Shown here in pieces: positions 27,660-37,060 of a DNA stretch of 64,000 nucleotides. Position 1 is the stretch's first letter; every line of letters begins with the position of its first letter. Below the pieces are notes generated by a model. That model was not told the origin of the DNA, ran no database searches, and saw only the letters and a list, made by a program, of their open reading frames with translations. The translations under genes were made by a program, and so were the position numbers. This DNA is from Mariprofundus aestuarium (GTDB lineage Bacteria > Pseudomonadota > Zetaproteobacteria > Mariprofundales > Mariprofundaceae): assembly GCF_002795805.1 (NCBI RefSeq), contig NZ_CP018799.1, positions 1,357,001-1,421,000 on the forward strand, written 5' to 3'.

Positions 27660-28940
27660 TTAATTACTAATGACCTGCATGCCGCCCATGTAGGGTTGCA
27701 GAACGGTCGGAACACGAACCGAACCATCTTCCTGCCAGTAGTTCTCAAGGATCGCTACAAGCGTACGGCCGATGGCCAGACCTGAACCATTCAGGGTTGC
27801 TGCAGGTTGGTTCTTGCCGTTCTCATCGCGGTAGCGAATCCCTGCCCTGCGCCCCTGGAACTGACCGAAGGAGGAACATGAACTGATCTCGCGATAGCAG
27901 TTCTGAGATGGTAGCCACACCTCAAGATCAAAGGTGAGCTGTGAGGAGAAACCGATATCGGCGGTGCATAACTGCACCGTACGATATGGCAGCTCTAACG
28001 CTTCCAGTACCGCTTCGGCATGGCTCACCAGCTCATCCAGGTCAGTCAGTGCCCGCTCAGGTGTAGTGATATGTACCAGCTCGACCTTATCAAACTGATG
28101 CTGGCGGATGATACCGCGCTCGTCCCTACCTGCAGAACCGGCCTCACGCCTAAAACATGGGGTATAGGCGCAGTGGCGCTTGGGAAGATCGGCAATATCG
28201 AGGATCTTATCCTGATAGAGATTGGTAACCGGCACCTCGGCTGTCGGGATCAGGTACTGATCCTCCCCCTCAAGCTTATAGAGATCATCGGCAAACTTCG
28301 GCAGCTGCCCTGTCCCTGTCATGGTCTTGGTGTTGGCAATCGCGGGTACCCACACCTCTTCATAACCATGGCGATCAGCATGCAGATCGAGCATGAACTG
28401 CATCAGAGCGCGCTCCATGCGTGCTGCTGCACCTTTAATCACCGTAAAGCGACTGCCGGCCAGTGTTGCGCCTGCTTCAAAATCAAGAATGCCGAGATCG
28501 GTGCCGATATCCCAGTGGGCTGGAACCTCATCCGTGCGCGGAGTACCCCAGCTACGCAGCTCTACATTATCATCCTCGGAGTCACCGGCAGGAACGGAGT
28601 CATGCAGGGGATTGGGAATCTCCAGAAGTGCTGCAGCAAATTCAGCTTCCGCCTCTTTGGTCAGGGCATCGAGCTCCTTCACACGCCGGCTTACCTCACC
28701 CATCGCGGCGATCTCAGCGCTTGCATCTTCACCTTTGCCCTTCTTCATGCCGATGGCCTTGGAAGCGCGGTTACGCTCAGCCTGCTGCGTCTCTGACTCG
28801 GTTTTCAGCTCACGCTGGCGGGCATCCAGCTCGGCAACCTTCGCCCATGCGGAACCCGGAGCAACCACATCGCCGCCACGGCGGGCTATGGCAGCCTGTA
28901 ACCCTTCAAAATCTCGCCTTAATGCCTGTCTGTCGATCAT
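27660..28940 (-). CDS. serS: Seryl-tRNA synthetase
   Basis: A 426-residue class II synthetase: N-terminal coiled-coil tRNA-binding arm (residues ~30-100), motif 2 (FRREAGSAGRDERGIIRQHQF), and motif 3 (NGSGLAIGRTLVAILENYW). It charges tRNA-Ser and tRNA-Sec. Its ATG overlaps the gyrA TAA by 1 nt (TAATG), so expression is coupled to gyrA. Confidence 0.96.
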   Translation of the reverse strand: MIDRQALRRDFEGLQAAIARRGGDVVAPGSAWAKVAELDARQRELKTESETQQAERNRASKAIGMKKGKGEDASAEIAAMGEVSRRVKELDALTKEAEAEFAAALLEIPNPLHDSVPAGDSEDDNVELRSWGTPRTDEVPAHWDIGTDLGILDFEAGATLAGSRFTVIKGAAARMERALMQFMLDLHADRHGYEEVWVPAIANTKTMTGTGQLPKFADDLYKLEGEDQYLIPTAEVPVTNLYQDKILDIADLPKRHCAYTPCFRREAGSAGRDERGIIRQHQFDKVELVHITTPERALTDLDELVSHAEAVLEALELPYRTVQLCTADIGFSSQLTFDLEVWLPSQNCYREISSCSSFGQFQGRRAGIRYRDENGKNQPAATLNGSGLAIGRTLVAILENYWQEDGSVRVPTVLQPYMGGMQVISN

Positions 28941-31459
28941 TACGCTTCAGCTCCGCCCTCTTCAGTTGCATCAACATCAATGATGCCGTCATCTTCAAGC
29001 TCATCGCCTTCGATGCCCTCTTCACTGGTGTCCGGCCTGTCCACGACACGCACCGCGCCAATCACGCGCTCATTCTTATCACAACCGATCAGTGTCACAC
29101 CCTGGGTATTGCGACCAATCACGGAGACGCCATCCATCTTGATGCGAACCAGGCGACCGCTGTCGGTCATCATCATCACCTGGTCCTCATCGAGCACCAG
29201 CAGTGCGCCGATCATGTTACCGTTGCGGCCACCTGTTTTCAGTGTGAAGACACCCTGTCCGCCACGTTTCTGCACATTGTACTCGGCAATCGAGGTACGT
29301 TTACCGTAACCATTCTCGGAGACCGCCAGCAGCGATGCATCGTCGTTCACCAGCGTCATGGAGATCAGGTGCTCACCAGATGCCATGCGCATACCGGTAA
29401 CACCGCGTGTGCTGCGTCCCATAGGCCTTGCATCACTTTCTGCAAAACGGATCGCCTTGCCGTTACTGGCGCAGAGCATCACATCCTGATCACCATTGGA
29501 GACAACTACACCAATCAGGCCATCATCATCATCGATCTTGATGGCAATAATGCCGTTGGCACGGATATTCTGGTACTCAGCGAGCAGCGTCTTTTTGATC
29601 ACGCCATTCTTGGTAGCCATGATAATATAGTGGCCGCCATTGAAATCGCGGATCGCCAGTGTTGCGGAGATCTTCTCATCCTTCTCGACAGGCAGCAGAT
29701 TGACCAGCGCCTTTCCACGGGTTGCACGACCTGCCTGCGGCACCTCATACACCTTCTTGCGGAACACACGTCCACGATCGGAGAAGAAGAGCAGGTAGTC
29801 ATGCGTTGATGCCACCATCAACTGGGCCACGAAATCCTCATCCTTGGTGGTCATGGCTGTCTTGCCCTTGCCACCACGACGCTGAGCCCGGTAGAGGGAA
29901 GCGGCATTACGCTTGATATAACCCTCGTTGGAGATGGTCACGACCATATCCTCTTCGGTGATCAGATCCTCAACTGAAAGCTCGGCGGTCTCATCCATAA
30001 TGATCGAGCGGCGCGGATCGGCATACTTATCGCGAACCATCTCCAGCTCTTCAACAATCACACCCATCAGCAGCTTCTCATCAGCAAGGATCGCTTCCAG
30101 ATGGGCAATCAGCTTCATCAGCTCATCAAACTCAGCCTGGATCTTGTCGCGCTCAAGGCCGGTCAAGCGATGCAGGCGCATATCGAGAATCGCCTGTGAC
30201 TGCTTGTCTGACAGCGCAAAACGGGCCATCAGCCCCTCTTTCGCTTCAGCCGGTGTCGCACTGGCCCGAATCAGCTTGATTACCTCATCGATGTTATCCA
30301 GTGCAATCAACAACCCTTCAAGGATATGGGCACGTGCCTGAGCCTTCGCAAGGTCGAAGAGGCATCGACGGGTAACCACCTGACGACGGTGATCCAGGAA
30401 GTGCAGCAGCAGTTCACGCACGCCGCACAGTTTCGGCTGTCCATCCACCAGTGCCAGCAGGTTACAACCGAAGTTGCACTGCAGCTGCGTATGTTTGTAG
30501 AGGTTATTGAGTACAACCTCTGGTATCTCGTTGCGTTTAAGCTCAATGCAGATACGCATGCCGTCGCGATCGGACTCATCGCGCAGATCAGAGATCCCCT
30601 CCATCTTCTTATCACGCACCAGATGGGCGATATTCTCAATCAGGTTGGCTTTGTTCACCTGATATGGCAGCTCGGTAATGATCAGTGCCTGACGTTTGGT
30701 TTTGGCGTTCTCTTCCACGATCGCCTTGGCACGCATGGTGACCGATCCACGACCTGTGGTGAATGCATCACGGATGCCTTTGCGCCCGTAGATAAAACCG
30801 CCGGTCGGGAAATCCGGACCCGGCATAATCTGCATCAGCTCATCTTCATCCATATCCGGATTGGCAACCAGCGCCACAGCGGCATTGATTGTTTCACCCA
30901 GGTTGTGTGGCGGAATATTGGTGGCCATACCCACGGCAATACCCTGCGAACCATTCACCAGCAGATTAGGATACCTCGCCGGCATCACCTTCGGCTCTTT
31001 CAGCGACTCATCATAGTTGGGAGCGAAATCAACGGTGTCTTTATCAATATCGGCAAGCAGCTCGGCAGCAAGCTTGCTCATGCGCGCTTCGGTATAACGC
31101 ATCGCTGCAGGTGAATCGCCATCAACCGAACCGAAGTTACCCTGACCATCAACCAGCAGATGACGCATGCTCCACGGCTGCGCCATACGAACCATCGCAT
31201 CATACACTGCTGTATCGCCGTGCGGATGGTATTTACCGATCACATCACCAACCACACGCGCCGATTTCTTATACGGCTTGTCGTAGGTGCATCCAAGATC
31301 CTGCATGGCAAAAAGGATACGACGATGAACCGGTTTCAGCCCGTCTCTGGCATCAGGGAGTGCACGGCCGACAATCACGCTCATGGCGTAATCGAGATAG
31401 GAGCGTTTCATCTCATCTTCAATCAGTACGGGTACGAAAGGATTCACTGTCTGTTCCAT
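28940..31459 (-). CDS. gyrA: DNA gyrase subunit A
   Basis: An 839-residue type II topoisomerase subunit that introduces negative supercoils with GyrB. It has the catalytic Tyr region ([12 protein letters not shown]), the quinolone-resistance region [20 protein letters not shown], and a C-terminal beta-pinwheel with the GyrA box (QRRGGKGKT). The position equal to E. coli Ser83 is Thr, and Asp87 is kept. An acidic tail ([13 protein letters not shown]) ends the protein. GAGG lies 8 nt before the ATG. Confidence 0.97.
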   Translation of the reverse strand: MEQTVNPFVPVLIEDEMKRSYLDYAMSVIVGRALPDARDGLKPVHRRILFAMQDLGCTYDKPYKKSARVVGDVIGKYHPHGDTAVYDAMVRMAQPWSMRHLLVDGQGNFGSVDGDSPAAMRYTEARMSKLAAELLADIDKDTVDFAPNYDESLKEPKVMPARYPNLLVNGSQGIAVGMATNIPPHNLGETINAAVALVANPDMDEDELMQIMPGPDFPTGGFIYGRKGIRDAFTTGRGSVTMRAKAIVEENAKTKRQALIITELPYQVNKANLIENIAHLVRDKKMEGISDLRDESDRDGMRICIELKRNEIPEVVLNNLYKHTQLQCNFGCNLLALVDGQPKLCGVRELLLHFLDHRRQVVTRRCLFDLAKAQARAHILEGLLIALDNIDEVIKLIRASATPAEAKEGLMARFALSDKQSQAILDMRLHRLTGLERDKIQAEFDELMKLIAHLEAILADEKLLMGVIVEELEMVRDKYADPRRSIIMDETAELSVEDLITEEDMVVTISNEGYIKRNAASLYRAQRRGGKGKTAMTTKDEDFVAQLMVASTHDYLLFFSDRGRVFRKKVYEVPQAGRATRGKALVNLLPVEKDEKISATLAIRDFNGGHYIIMATKNGVIKKTLLAEYQNIRANGIIAIKIDDDDGLIGVVVSNGDQDVMLCASNGKAIRFAESDARPMGRSTRGVTGMRMASGEHLISMTLVNDDASLLAVSENGYGKRTSIAEYNVQKRGGQGVFTLKTGGRNGNMIGALLVLDEDQVMMMTDSGRLVRIKMDGVSVIGRNTQGVTLIGCDKNERVIGAVRVVDRPDTSEEGIEGDELEDDGIIDVDATEEGGAEA

Positions 31460-31536
31460 GCATTCAGCCTCGGTATATCTTGATCTTCTTATTTCGGTGA
31501 AGCGCTGCGATATTCAGCATTTCACTCTATTATAAA

Positions 31537-31613
31537 TGGTGCCCTCGACACGATTCGAACGTGTGGCCTGCCGCTTAGGAGGCGGCCGCTCTATCCATCT
31601 GAGCTACGAGGGC
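31537..31613 (-). tRNA. tRNA-Arg (anticodon CCT)
   Basis: Cloverleaf on the minus strand: acceptor GCCCTCG/CGAGGGC, D-arm GCTCAGATGGATAGAGC, anticodon stem GCCGC/GCGGC with loop CTCCTAA, T-loop TTCGAAT, encoded CCA. Reads AGG codons. Confidence 0.95.
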
Positions 31614-31714
31614 TGACGGGCATGATATTTTCATTCCAATCGTGCGATGAATCATAACGGCTTCACAACCGAATGCACGATGAATCATGCCCTTTAACTT
31701 CAACGTCGGGCGTC

Positions 31715-32242
31715 CTATTTAAAGCTTAGCAGGCTCTCCACCCTCACATCTTCCAAGGCCCCTCGACCATCAAGAAATGCGAGCTCAATAGCGAAGAGAC
31801 AGCTCTCCACATCAGCGCCAAGTTTACGCACCAGCTCCACCGTTGCAGCCGCAGTTCCACCGGTCGCCAGCAGATCATCGACGATGACAACCTTGTGTCC
31901 CCGGCTCAGGGCATCGCGATGGATCTCAAGCCGGTCCACGCCATACTCCAGCTCATACTCAACGCTGTGAATATCGGCAGGCAACTTACCCGGTTTGCGC
32001 ACGGTCACCAGCCCGAGCCCGAGCTTAAATGCCAGTGCGGCACCAAAGATAAAGCCGCGCGACTCCACACCAACAATGGCATCGACATCGGGGCCTACCC
32101 GCTCCGCCATCTGGGATATGACAGCTGAAAATGCAGGGCCATTGGCCAGCATCGGGGTAATATCCTTGAATACGATGCCCGGTTTGGGAAAGTCAGGCAC
32201 ATCGCGAATCAACGCCTGCCAGCAAATTTCATCAGGCTCCAT
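31715..32242 (-). CDS. apt: Adenine phosphoribosyltransferase
   Basis: A 175-residue purine-salvage enzyme (adenine + PRPP to AMP). Motifs: FPKPGIVFKDITPML near the N-terminus and the PRPP loop VVIVDDLLATGGTAAA. The start ATG 32242 overlaps the rpoS TGA by 1 nt, with GAGGAG 8 nt upstream; a TTG one codon earlier is not needed. Confidence 0.95.
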   Translation of the reverse strand: MEPDEICWQALIRDVPDFPKPGIVFKDITPMLANGPAFSAVISQMAERVGPDVDAIVGVESRGFIFGAALAFKLGLGLVTVRKPGKLPADIHSVEYELEYGVDRLEIHRDALSRGHKVVIVDDLLATGGTAAATVELVRKLGADVESCLFAIELAFLDGRGALEDVRVESLLSFK

Positions 32243-33087
32243 CAAATAATCTCCTCAAAATCAACGTCCTCGCTATCCACCATGCGCCGCAGCTTCTGCA
32301 GGGCAGCCACCTGAATCTGGCGGATGCGTTCGCGTGTTACGCCGATGTGCTCACCAATGGCCTCAAGCGTCCAGGCATCATCGTTACTCCCCAACCCATA
32401 ACGCAGCCGAACCACCTCCTGCTCCTTGGGTGTCAGATGTTTCATCCACGAGGCCAGCATCTCATCACGACGCCTCTCCTCCATATCCTGACTCGGAGAG
32501 GCGGCACTTTCATCTGCCGTAATGTCGTAAATCGTAAAATCGCCATCCTCATGTCGAACCACATCCGCACTCTCGGTGGTCAGCGAACTCCTGAGAAGGT
32601 CCTGCACCCGCTCCAGCGGAATCTGCAACTCCTCGGCAACTTCAAGTTCATTCGGCTCGCGGCCAAGCGAAATACGCAGGCGATTAAAACTACTCATCAC
32701 CCCGTTGTACTCCTTGGCAACATGCACAGGCAGGCGAATGGTACGCGACTGGTTCATGATCGCCCGCTCCACCGACTGACGAATCCACCAGGTGGCATAG
32801 GTGGAAAAGCGGCAGCCGTAAGCCGGATCGAACTTCTCGACCGCCCGCATCAGTCCAATATTGCCCTCTTCGATCAGATCACCCAGTGCCAGGGTGCGAT
32901 TCATATAACGTCTGGCAATCTTGACCACCAGACGCAGGTTCGCTTTGATCATATAGTGGCGCGCATCCTCATCGCCCGCGGAGATGCGCATGGAGAGAGC
33001 CACCTCCTCTTCCGGAGTCAGCAGCTCATAACGGGATATCTCCCGCATATACATGGCCATCGGCTCAAGACTTTTCTGTTTAGGCAT
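32242..33087 (-). CDS. rpoS: RpoS-like sigma factor (sigma-38)
   Basis: A 281-residue group 2 sigma-70 factor. Region 1.2 ([17 protein letters not shown]), region 2 ([20 protein letters not shown] and [18 protein letters not shown], closely RpoS-like), region 3, and the region 4 helix-turn-helix ([20 protein letters not shown]). RpoH was considered, but the neighbours nlpD and pcm and the [23 protein letters not shown] stretch point to RpoS. Shorter than E. coli RpoS (330), as it lacks part of the N-terminus. It would direct stationary-phase and stress transcription. Confidence 0.88.
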   Translation of the reverse strand: [281 protein letters not shown]

Positions 33088-33161
33088 CAGCCGCTAACCG
33101 CTTGAAATAGAGAAGTAAATTGTCCTTCGAAAACAGAGGCTCGAAACATAGGTCGACTATC

Positions 33162-33923
33162 TCACCGGCGCGGCAAATAGGCAAGTGGATCGACCGGTGT
33201 ACTGCCCTGGCGAACCTCAAAATGGAGGTGGGAGCCACTGGCGCGCCCTGTCCTGCCGACCCTTGCAATCGTCTCCCCCGCCTTCACCTTTGCCCCCTTC
33301 TTCACCAGGTTGCGTTGGTTATGGGCGTAGGCTGTGAAAAGATTGCGACCGTGACGAATAATGACAAGTTTGCCGTAACCACTCAGCCGCTGATCGGAGT
33401 AGACCACCACGCCACTGGCAGCTGCCAGCACCGGCGTCCCCTCCTTGGCCGGGATGTCGATGCCATCATGCATGCGACTTCCCCGGCGCCCGAAACGACT
33501 TGATACCTTGGCGCGCACTGGCCAGAGAAGCTTTCCTTTCTCGTAACCAGCAGCCTTGGACTTATGCGAACCGTTTCGAGCACTCTTTTTGACAGATTTT
33601 TTCTTCGCAGGCGTTGAGTAGGCGCGCTTAATGCTTGCTGAGGGAAGGGCTTGCGGCCTGGGTGCCCAGCGATCAATAGAGAGCCGCTGGCCCACATAGA
33701 TACTGTAGGGCTTACGAATATAGTTACGCTTGGCGATAAGGTGGTAATCGACCCCGAATCGTTTGCCTATGCTATAGAGCGTATCTTTGGGACGAACGAA
33801 ATAGACAACGGCTTGCGGCTTACTACTTCTGGATATGTGCTTGCCCGTAACGGGCTTGGTGCTGTAGCAGCCTGCCAGCGAGAGCAGCAGCACAAAACAG
33901 AGCAGCCGTATGACTACAGCCAC
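33162..33923 (-). CDS. nlpD: NlpD-like LysM/M23 lipoprotein (amidase activator type)
   Basis: A 253-residue lipoprotein with lipobox LSLAGC, a LysM domain (VYFVRPKDTLYSIGKRFGVDYHLIAKRN), a Lys/Ser-rich linker, and an M23 domain with metal residues in MHDGIDIPA and HLHFEVR. Both zinc-ligand motifs are kept, so it may be an active endopeptidase, unlike E. coli NlpD. It starts at GTG 33923 with GGAGGG upstream, 10 nt inside the upstream gene. Neighbour of rpoS as in many gammaproteobacteria. Confidence 0.88.
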   Translation of the reverse strand: MAVVIRLLCFVLLLSLAGCYSTKPVTGKHISRSSKPQAVVYFVRPKDTLYSIGKRFGVDYHLIAKRNYIRKPYSIYVGQRLSIDRWAPRPQALPSASIKRAYSTPAKKKSVKKSARNGSHKSKAAGYEKGKLLWPVRAKVSSRFGRRGSRMHDGIDIPAKEGTPVLAAASGVVVYSDQRLSGYGKLVIIRHGRNLFTAYAHNQRNLVKKGAKVKAGETIARVGRTGRASGSHLHFEVRQGSTPVDPLAYLPRR

Positions 33924-34513
33924 AACAGGGCAAACCCTCCGATCACTACAATTGCAACCACGGTCGTTAACAGCTGAAAATGTTTTTCAACAAAACTGCG
34001 CAGGGGCTCCCCGCCCCAGTGCATGATAGCCGCCTCCAGATAAAAGCGGGCTGCCCGCGCCAGAATTGCAGCAATGATAAAGGGAATAAAAGCGAGATTA
34101 AACGCGCCAGCGGCGATGGTAATGATCTTAAACGGGATCGGAGAGAAACCAGCCAGAACAACAAACCAGACGCCCCACTCGTTGAATTTACCCTGCACCT
34201 GATTGAAGGTCTCCATGGCGTGATAGAACTCCAGCACCGGCTGGGCAACAGCAACAAAGAGAAACATGCCAATGGCATAACCGATCACGGCACCAATGGA
34301 TGAGCCAGCGGTCGTGATCGCGGCATAGCGGAACGCATGTTCGGGCCGGGAGATCGACATCAGCAACAGCAGCACATCCGGCGGAATCGGAAAGACGCTG
34401 GCCTCAATCACCGCAATACAGAATAGCGCAACACCAGCCTTGGGGTGCTCGGCCCAAGCAAGCGTCCAGTCATAAAGGCGCCGAAACATGGAACGGCGAG
34501 GTTCTATCGTCAC
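33914..34513 (-). CDS. YqaA/DedA-family (SNARE-associated) membrane protein
   Basis: A 199-residue inner-membrane protein with the DedA/YqaA pattern: IEASVFPIPPDVLLLLMS, then GSSIGAVIGYAIGM and GFSPIPFKIITIAAGAF. DedA proteins act in membrane lipid recycling and proton homeostasis. GTG 34513 overlaps the pcm stop (GTGA). It lies between pcm and nlpD. Confidence 0.85.
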   Translation of the reverse strand: MTIEPRRSMFRRLYDWTLAWAEHPKAGVALFCIAVIEASVFPIPPDVLLLLMSISRPEHAFRYAAITTAGSSIGAVIGYAIGMFLFVAVAQPVLEFYHAMETFNQVQGKFNEWGVWFVVLAGFSPIPFKIITIAAGAFNLAFIPFIIAAILARAARFYLEAAIMHWGGEPLRSFVEKHFQLLTTVVAIVVIGGFALLWL

Positions 34514-35172
34514 CGGTTCAGCGATGACTCAACCCCTTCAAGCAGCGGAACAAATGTACATGCATCGAAATACTCCTCGCTGTAACCATGGGTGTTTTTG
34601 GTTCGCCTTACCAGCCTGTGCGCACCACCATCGCCTTCAGGCAACAGCAGCACCCCTCCGGTTTTTAGCTGCTGCAACCATACATCGGATGCAAAACCGC
34701 CTGCAGTGACAATAATCGCATCATAGGGAGCATAATCTTCCCAGCCAAGGCGTCCGTCCGCACATTTGAGCATAACATTGGCATGTCTTGCCGCCCTGAG
34801 GTTCTGGCGGGCCCGCTCATGCAGCGCAGAGATTCGTTCGATGCTGTAAACGCGCCGACAGAGGCGTGAGAGCACGGCCGTCTGATAACCACAGCCTGTG
34901 CCAATCTCCAGCACACGTTCATGCCCCTTAAGTGCCAGGAGCTGGGTCATGCGGGCAACCATATAGGGCTGGGAGATGGTCTGGCCACTACCGATGGGTA
35001 GTGATGCGTCATGGTAGGCACGGGAAACCAGTGCCGGATCAACAAACATATGCCTGGGTACCGAAGACATGGCAGCCAGCACCCGGGCATCAACGATACC
35101 GCGCGCCACAAGCTGATCGGTGACCATTCGCTGGCGCGGACGCTCATAAGAGAGGCTTGCATGCAAAGTCAC
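34510..35172 (-). CDS. pcm: Protein-L-isoaspartate O-methyltransferase
   Basis: A 220-residue repair enzyme that methylates isoaspartyl residues with SAM. Motifs: GSGQTISQPYMVARMTQLL and VLEIGTGCGYQTAVLS (SAM loop), then DAIIVTAG. It starts at GTG 35172 with GGAG 8-9 nt upstream. Part of the conserved pcm-nlpD-rpoS neighbourhood; surE is not seen upstream, where a tRNA gene lies. Confidence 0.93.
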   Translation of the reverse strand: MTLHASLSYERPRQRMVTDQLVARGIVDARVLAAMSSVPRHMFVDPALVSRAYHDASLPIGSGQTISQPYMVARMTQLLALKGHERVLEIGTGCGYQTAVLSRLCRRVYSIERISALHERARQNLRAARHANVMLKCADGRLGWEDYAPYDAIIVTAGGFASDVWLQQLKTGGVLLLPEGDGGAHRLVRRTKNTHGYSEEYFDACTFVPLLEGVESSLNR

Positions 35173-35209
35173 CTAGTTGTACTCCATCAATGCAAAACCC
35201 CATAAGAAG

Positions 35210-35286
35210 TGGTCGGGACGAGAGGATTCGAACCTCCGACCACACGGCCCCCAGCCGTGTGCGCTACCAGACTGCGCTACGTCCCG
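35210..35286 (-). tRNA. tRNA-Pro (anticodon GGG)
   Basis: Cloverleaf on the minus strand: acceptor CGGGACG/CGTCCCG, D-arm GCGCAGTCTGGTAGCGC, anticodon stem CACGG/CCGTG with loop CTGGGGG, T-loop TTCGAAT, encoded CCA. Confidence 0.95.
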
Positions 35287-35463
35287 TTTAGTTGGCGGTG
35301 AAGCATACTTATTTTGTGCAACATTGTAAGATTAAATGCACTTTTCAGCCAAAGATTGGAATACGCTTTTTCATATTTGAATTGAAGACGCTCTGAGCCT
35401 ATAAAAAATACAAAGATTGTTTTTCCATATGAACCTATCGCGCGGCGGGACAGCACCGCTTGC

Positions 35464-35565
35464 TCCCCGCTAGCAGGCTGCCGAGACAAACAATCAAAAT
35501 CGGAGAAGAGCGGCGGAGCCGTGGCCGATTTTAATTGCGCAGGATCGGAAACCCGAAGGGCGGGC
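35464..35565 (+). repeat. Dispersed structured repeat, copy B
   Basis: Runs from GCTAGCAGGCTGCCGAGACA through AATCGG...CCGATT and ATCGGAAACCCGAAGGGCGGG, and stops 3 bp before the merR stop codon. It lacks the right-hand CTTTCTTTG hairpin found in copies C and D. Confidence 0.8.
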
Positions 35566-35568
35566 TAA

Positions 35569-35940
35569 TCAGTCGAGCAGTGCGTTGATCTCCAACAACT
35601 CCTGCTTCAGCTGCTTCAGAATCGTCTGGCTGTCCTTCTGTTCAACGATATCTTCAAGATCACCATTAAGCAGCCGCTTCTTGGCACCCCGAATGGTAAA
35701 ATTCAGATCATAGAGAAGGTGTTTAATCTGTAGAATTGCGTAGATGTCGCGATGACGATAAAAACGTCGATTACCGCTCTTCTTCACAGGTTTGATATGT
35801 TTAAACTCGGTTTCCCAGTAACGCAGCACATGCGGCTCAACACCGCAGATATCACTGACTTCACGAATAGCAAAAAAGAGTTTATCGGAAAGCTCTGGAA
35901 CCTCTAGCCCAGCCTTTGCAAGCGCCTGCTGAGGATTCAT
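35569..35940 (-). CDS. MerR-family transcriptional regulator
   Basis: A 123-residue protein with a winged helix-turn-helix (FFAIREVSDICGVEPHVLRYWETEF, residues ~22-46; RFYRHRDIYAI wing) and a short C-terminal coiled coil. There are no metal-binding Cys in the effector region. This regulator is found beside ihfA in many proteobacteria; its target is not known to me. It overlaps ihfA by 4 nt. Confidence 0.9.
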   Translation of the reverse strand: MNPQQALAKAGLEVPELSDKLFFAIREVSDICGVEPHVLRYWETEFKHIKPVKKSGNRRFYRHRDIYAILQIKHLLYDLNFTIRGAKKRLLNGDLEDIVEQKDSQTILKQLKQELLEINALLD

Positions 35941-36221
35941 TTATCACCCTCGATCAGCTTACCCTTGAGCAGAGGGCTGGCGCGAAATGTAACGACTGAA
36001 CGTGGTGCAATGGTAATGTCAGATCCGGTTTTTGGATTCCTGCCGCGTCGCGCATGTTTCTTGCGAACGATGAAATGACCGAAACCTGAAAGCTTCACAT
36101 TCTCGCCCTTCTCAAGAGACTGGCGAATCTCACTCAGCACTGATTCAACAATCTGGGAAGACTCTTTCTTGGTCAGCCCCACCCGTTCATGAATAGCTTT
36201 GGCAATCTCGGCTTTGGTCAC
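35937..36221 (-). CDS. ihfA: Integration host factor subunit alpha
   Basis: A 94-residue DNA-bending protein (HU/IHF family) with MTKAEIAKAIHERVGLTKKES and the DNA-intercalating arm RRGRNPKTGSDITIAPRSVVTFRAS (Pro in the arm). TKKES and the family arm identify the alpha subunit. Starts at GTG 36221 with AGGGA upstream. The partner ihfB is not in the window. Confidence 0.93.
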   Translation of the reverse strand: MTKAEIAKAIHERVGLTKKESSQIVESVLSEIRQSLEKGENVKLSGFGHFIVRKKHARRGRNPKTGSDITIAPRSVVTFRASPLLKGKLIEGDK

Positions 36222-36376
36222 GTTCCCTCGTCCCTCTCATTCAAGCTACAGCGAAAACAGAGGTATCTCGCTAGAATTAACTTATGAACGTTAGCAGAAG
36301 CCTTTGATCTGTCAAAGCTTTTCGTTGTTTAAATAGTGCGTACTGAGCGCTATTGATCTCATAAATCAGAAGATCA

Positions 36377-37060
36377 TCAGGATGGAATCAATACACCATC
36401 ATGCAGGGAGAGCATCCGATCGCACGCCTTTGCCAGACTCTTGCTATGGGTAACCATGACAACAGAAGCCCTCTCTTCCCTGCAAAGCTGCTGTAGCAGA
36501 TCAAACACCTCCTGAGCACTCTGCTCATCAAGGTTTCCTGTCGGCTCATCAGCCAATATCAGGCGCGGCCGTGCTGCCAGCCCCCTGGCCACCGCCACGC
36601 GCTGCGCCTCACCACCTGAAAGTCTGGCCGGCACATGCTGTGCCCGCCCACCAAGCATCAATCGTTCAAGAAGCTCCATGCCACGCGCCTGGGCATCAGA
36701 AACACTCATGCCCTGCACAAGCAGTGGCAGGGCAACGTTTTCAAGCGCCGTAAGCTCGGGAATCAGGTGATGGGCCTGATAAACAAAACCAATCTTGCGA
36801 TTACGCACCTCAGCCTGGGCTGATTCCCCCAAACCAAGCAGCGACTCCCCCTCAAGGAAAATCTCACCCTGATCAGGTGACTCAAGCGTACCGAGAATCT
36901 GCAGCATGGTGGACTTACCACTTCCTGAGGCTCCAACCACAGCAAGAAACTCACCCTCATTCAGGCTGAACTCCAGCCCCTTCAATATCTCAAGTCGTCC
37001 GGCCGGGGCATCGAACCCCTTGCAAAGGCCTGTAACCTTGAACAGTAACGAATCACTCAT
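36377..37060 (-). CDS. lolD: LolD: lipoprotein-releasing ABC transporter ATPase
   Basis: A 227-residue ABC ATPase with Walker A GASGSGKST, Q-loop FVYQAHHLIPELTALENVALPLL, signature LSGGEAQRVAVARGL and Walker B LILADEPTGNLDE. With LolC/E it pulls outer-membrane lipoproteins out of the inner membrane for LolA. It overlaps the upstream lolC-type gene by 8 nt. The YQ.HHL.PE..ALENV stretch is typical of LolD rather than FtsE or MacB. Confidence 0.93.
   Translation of the reverse strand: MSDSLLFKVTGLCKGFDAPAGRLEILKGLEFSLNEGEFLAVVGASGSGKSTMLQILGTLESPDQGEIFLEGESLLGLGESAQAEVRNRKIGFVYQAHHLIPELTALENVALPLLVQGMSVSDAQARGMELLERLMLGGRAQHVPARLSGGEAQRVAVARGLAARPRLILADEPTGNLDEQSAQEVFDLLQQLCREERASVVMVTHSKSLAKACDRMLSLHDGVLIPS

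Noticed and set aside
28463-29809. Long plus-strand frame (448 codons) opposite serS and gyrA
   Set aside because: Sequence is His/Gln/Thr-rich with no domain, and it is the shadow of two certain genes.
30326-31114. Plus-strand frame (262 codons) inside gyrA
   Set aside because: Antisense shadow, no ribosome site or recognisable domain.
32242-33087. RpoH identity for the sigma factor
   Set aside because: Sequence of region 2 and the nlpD-pcm neighbourhood fit RpoS better.
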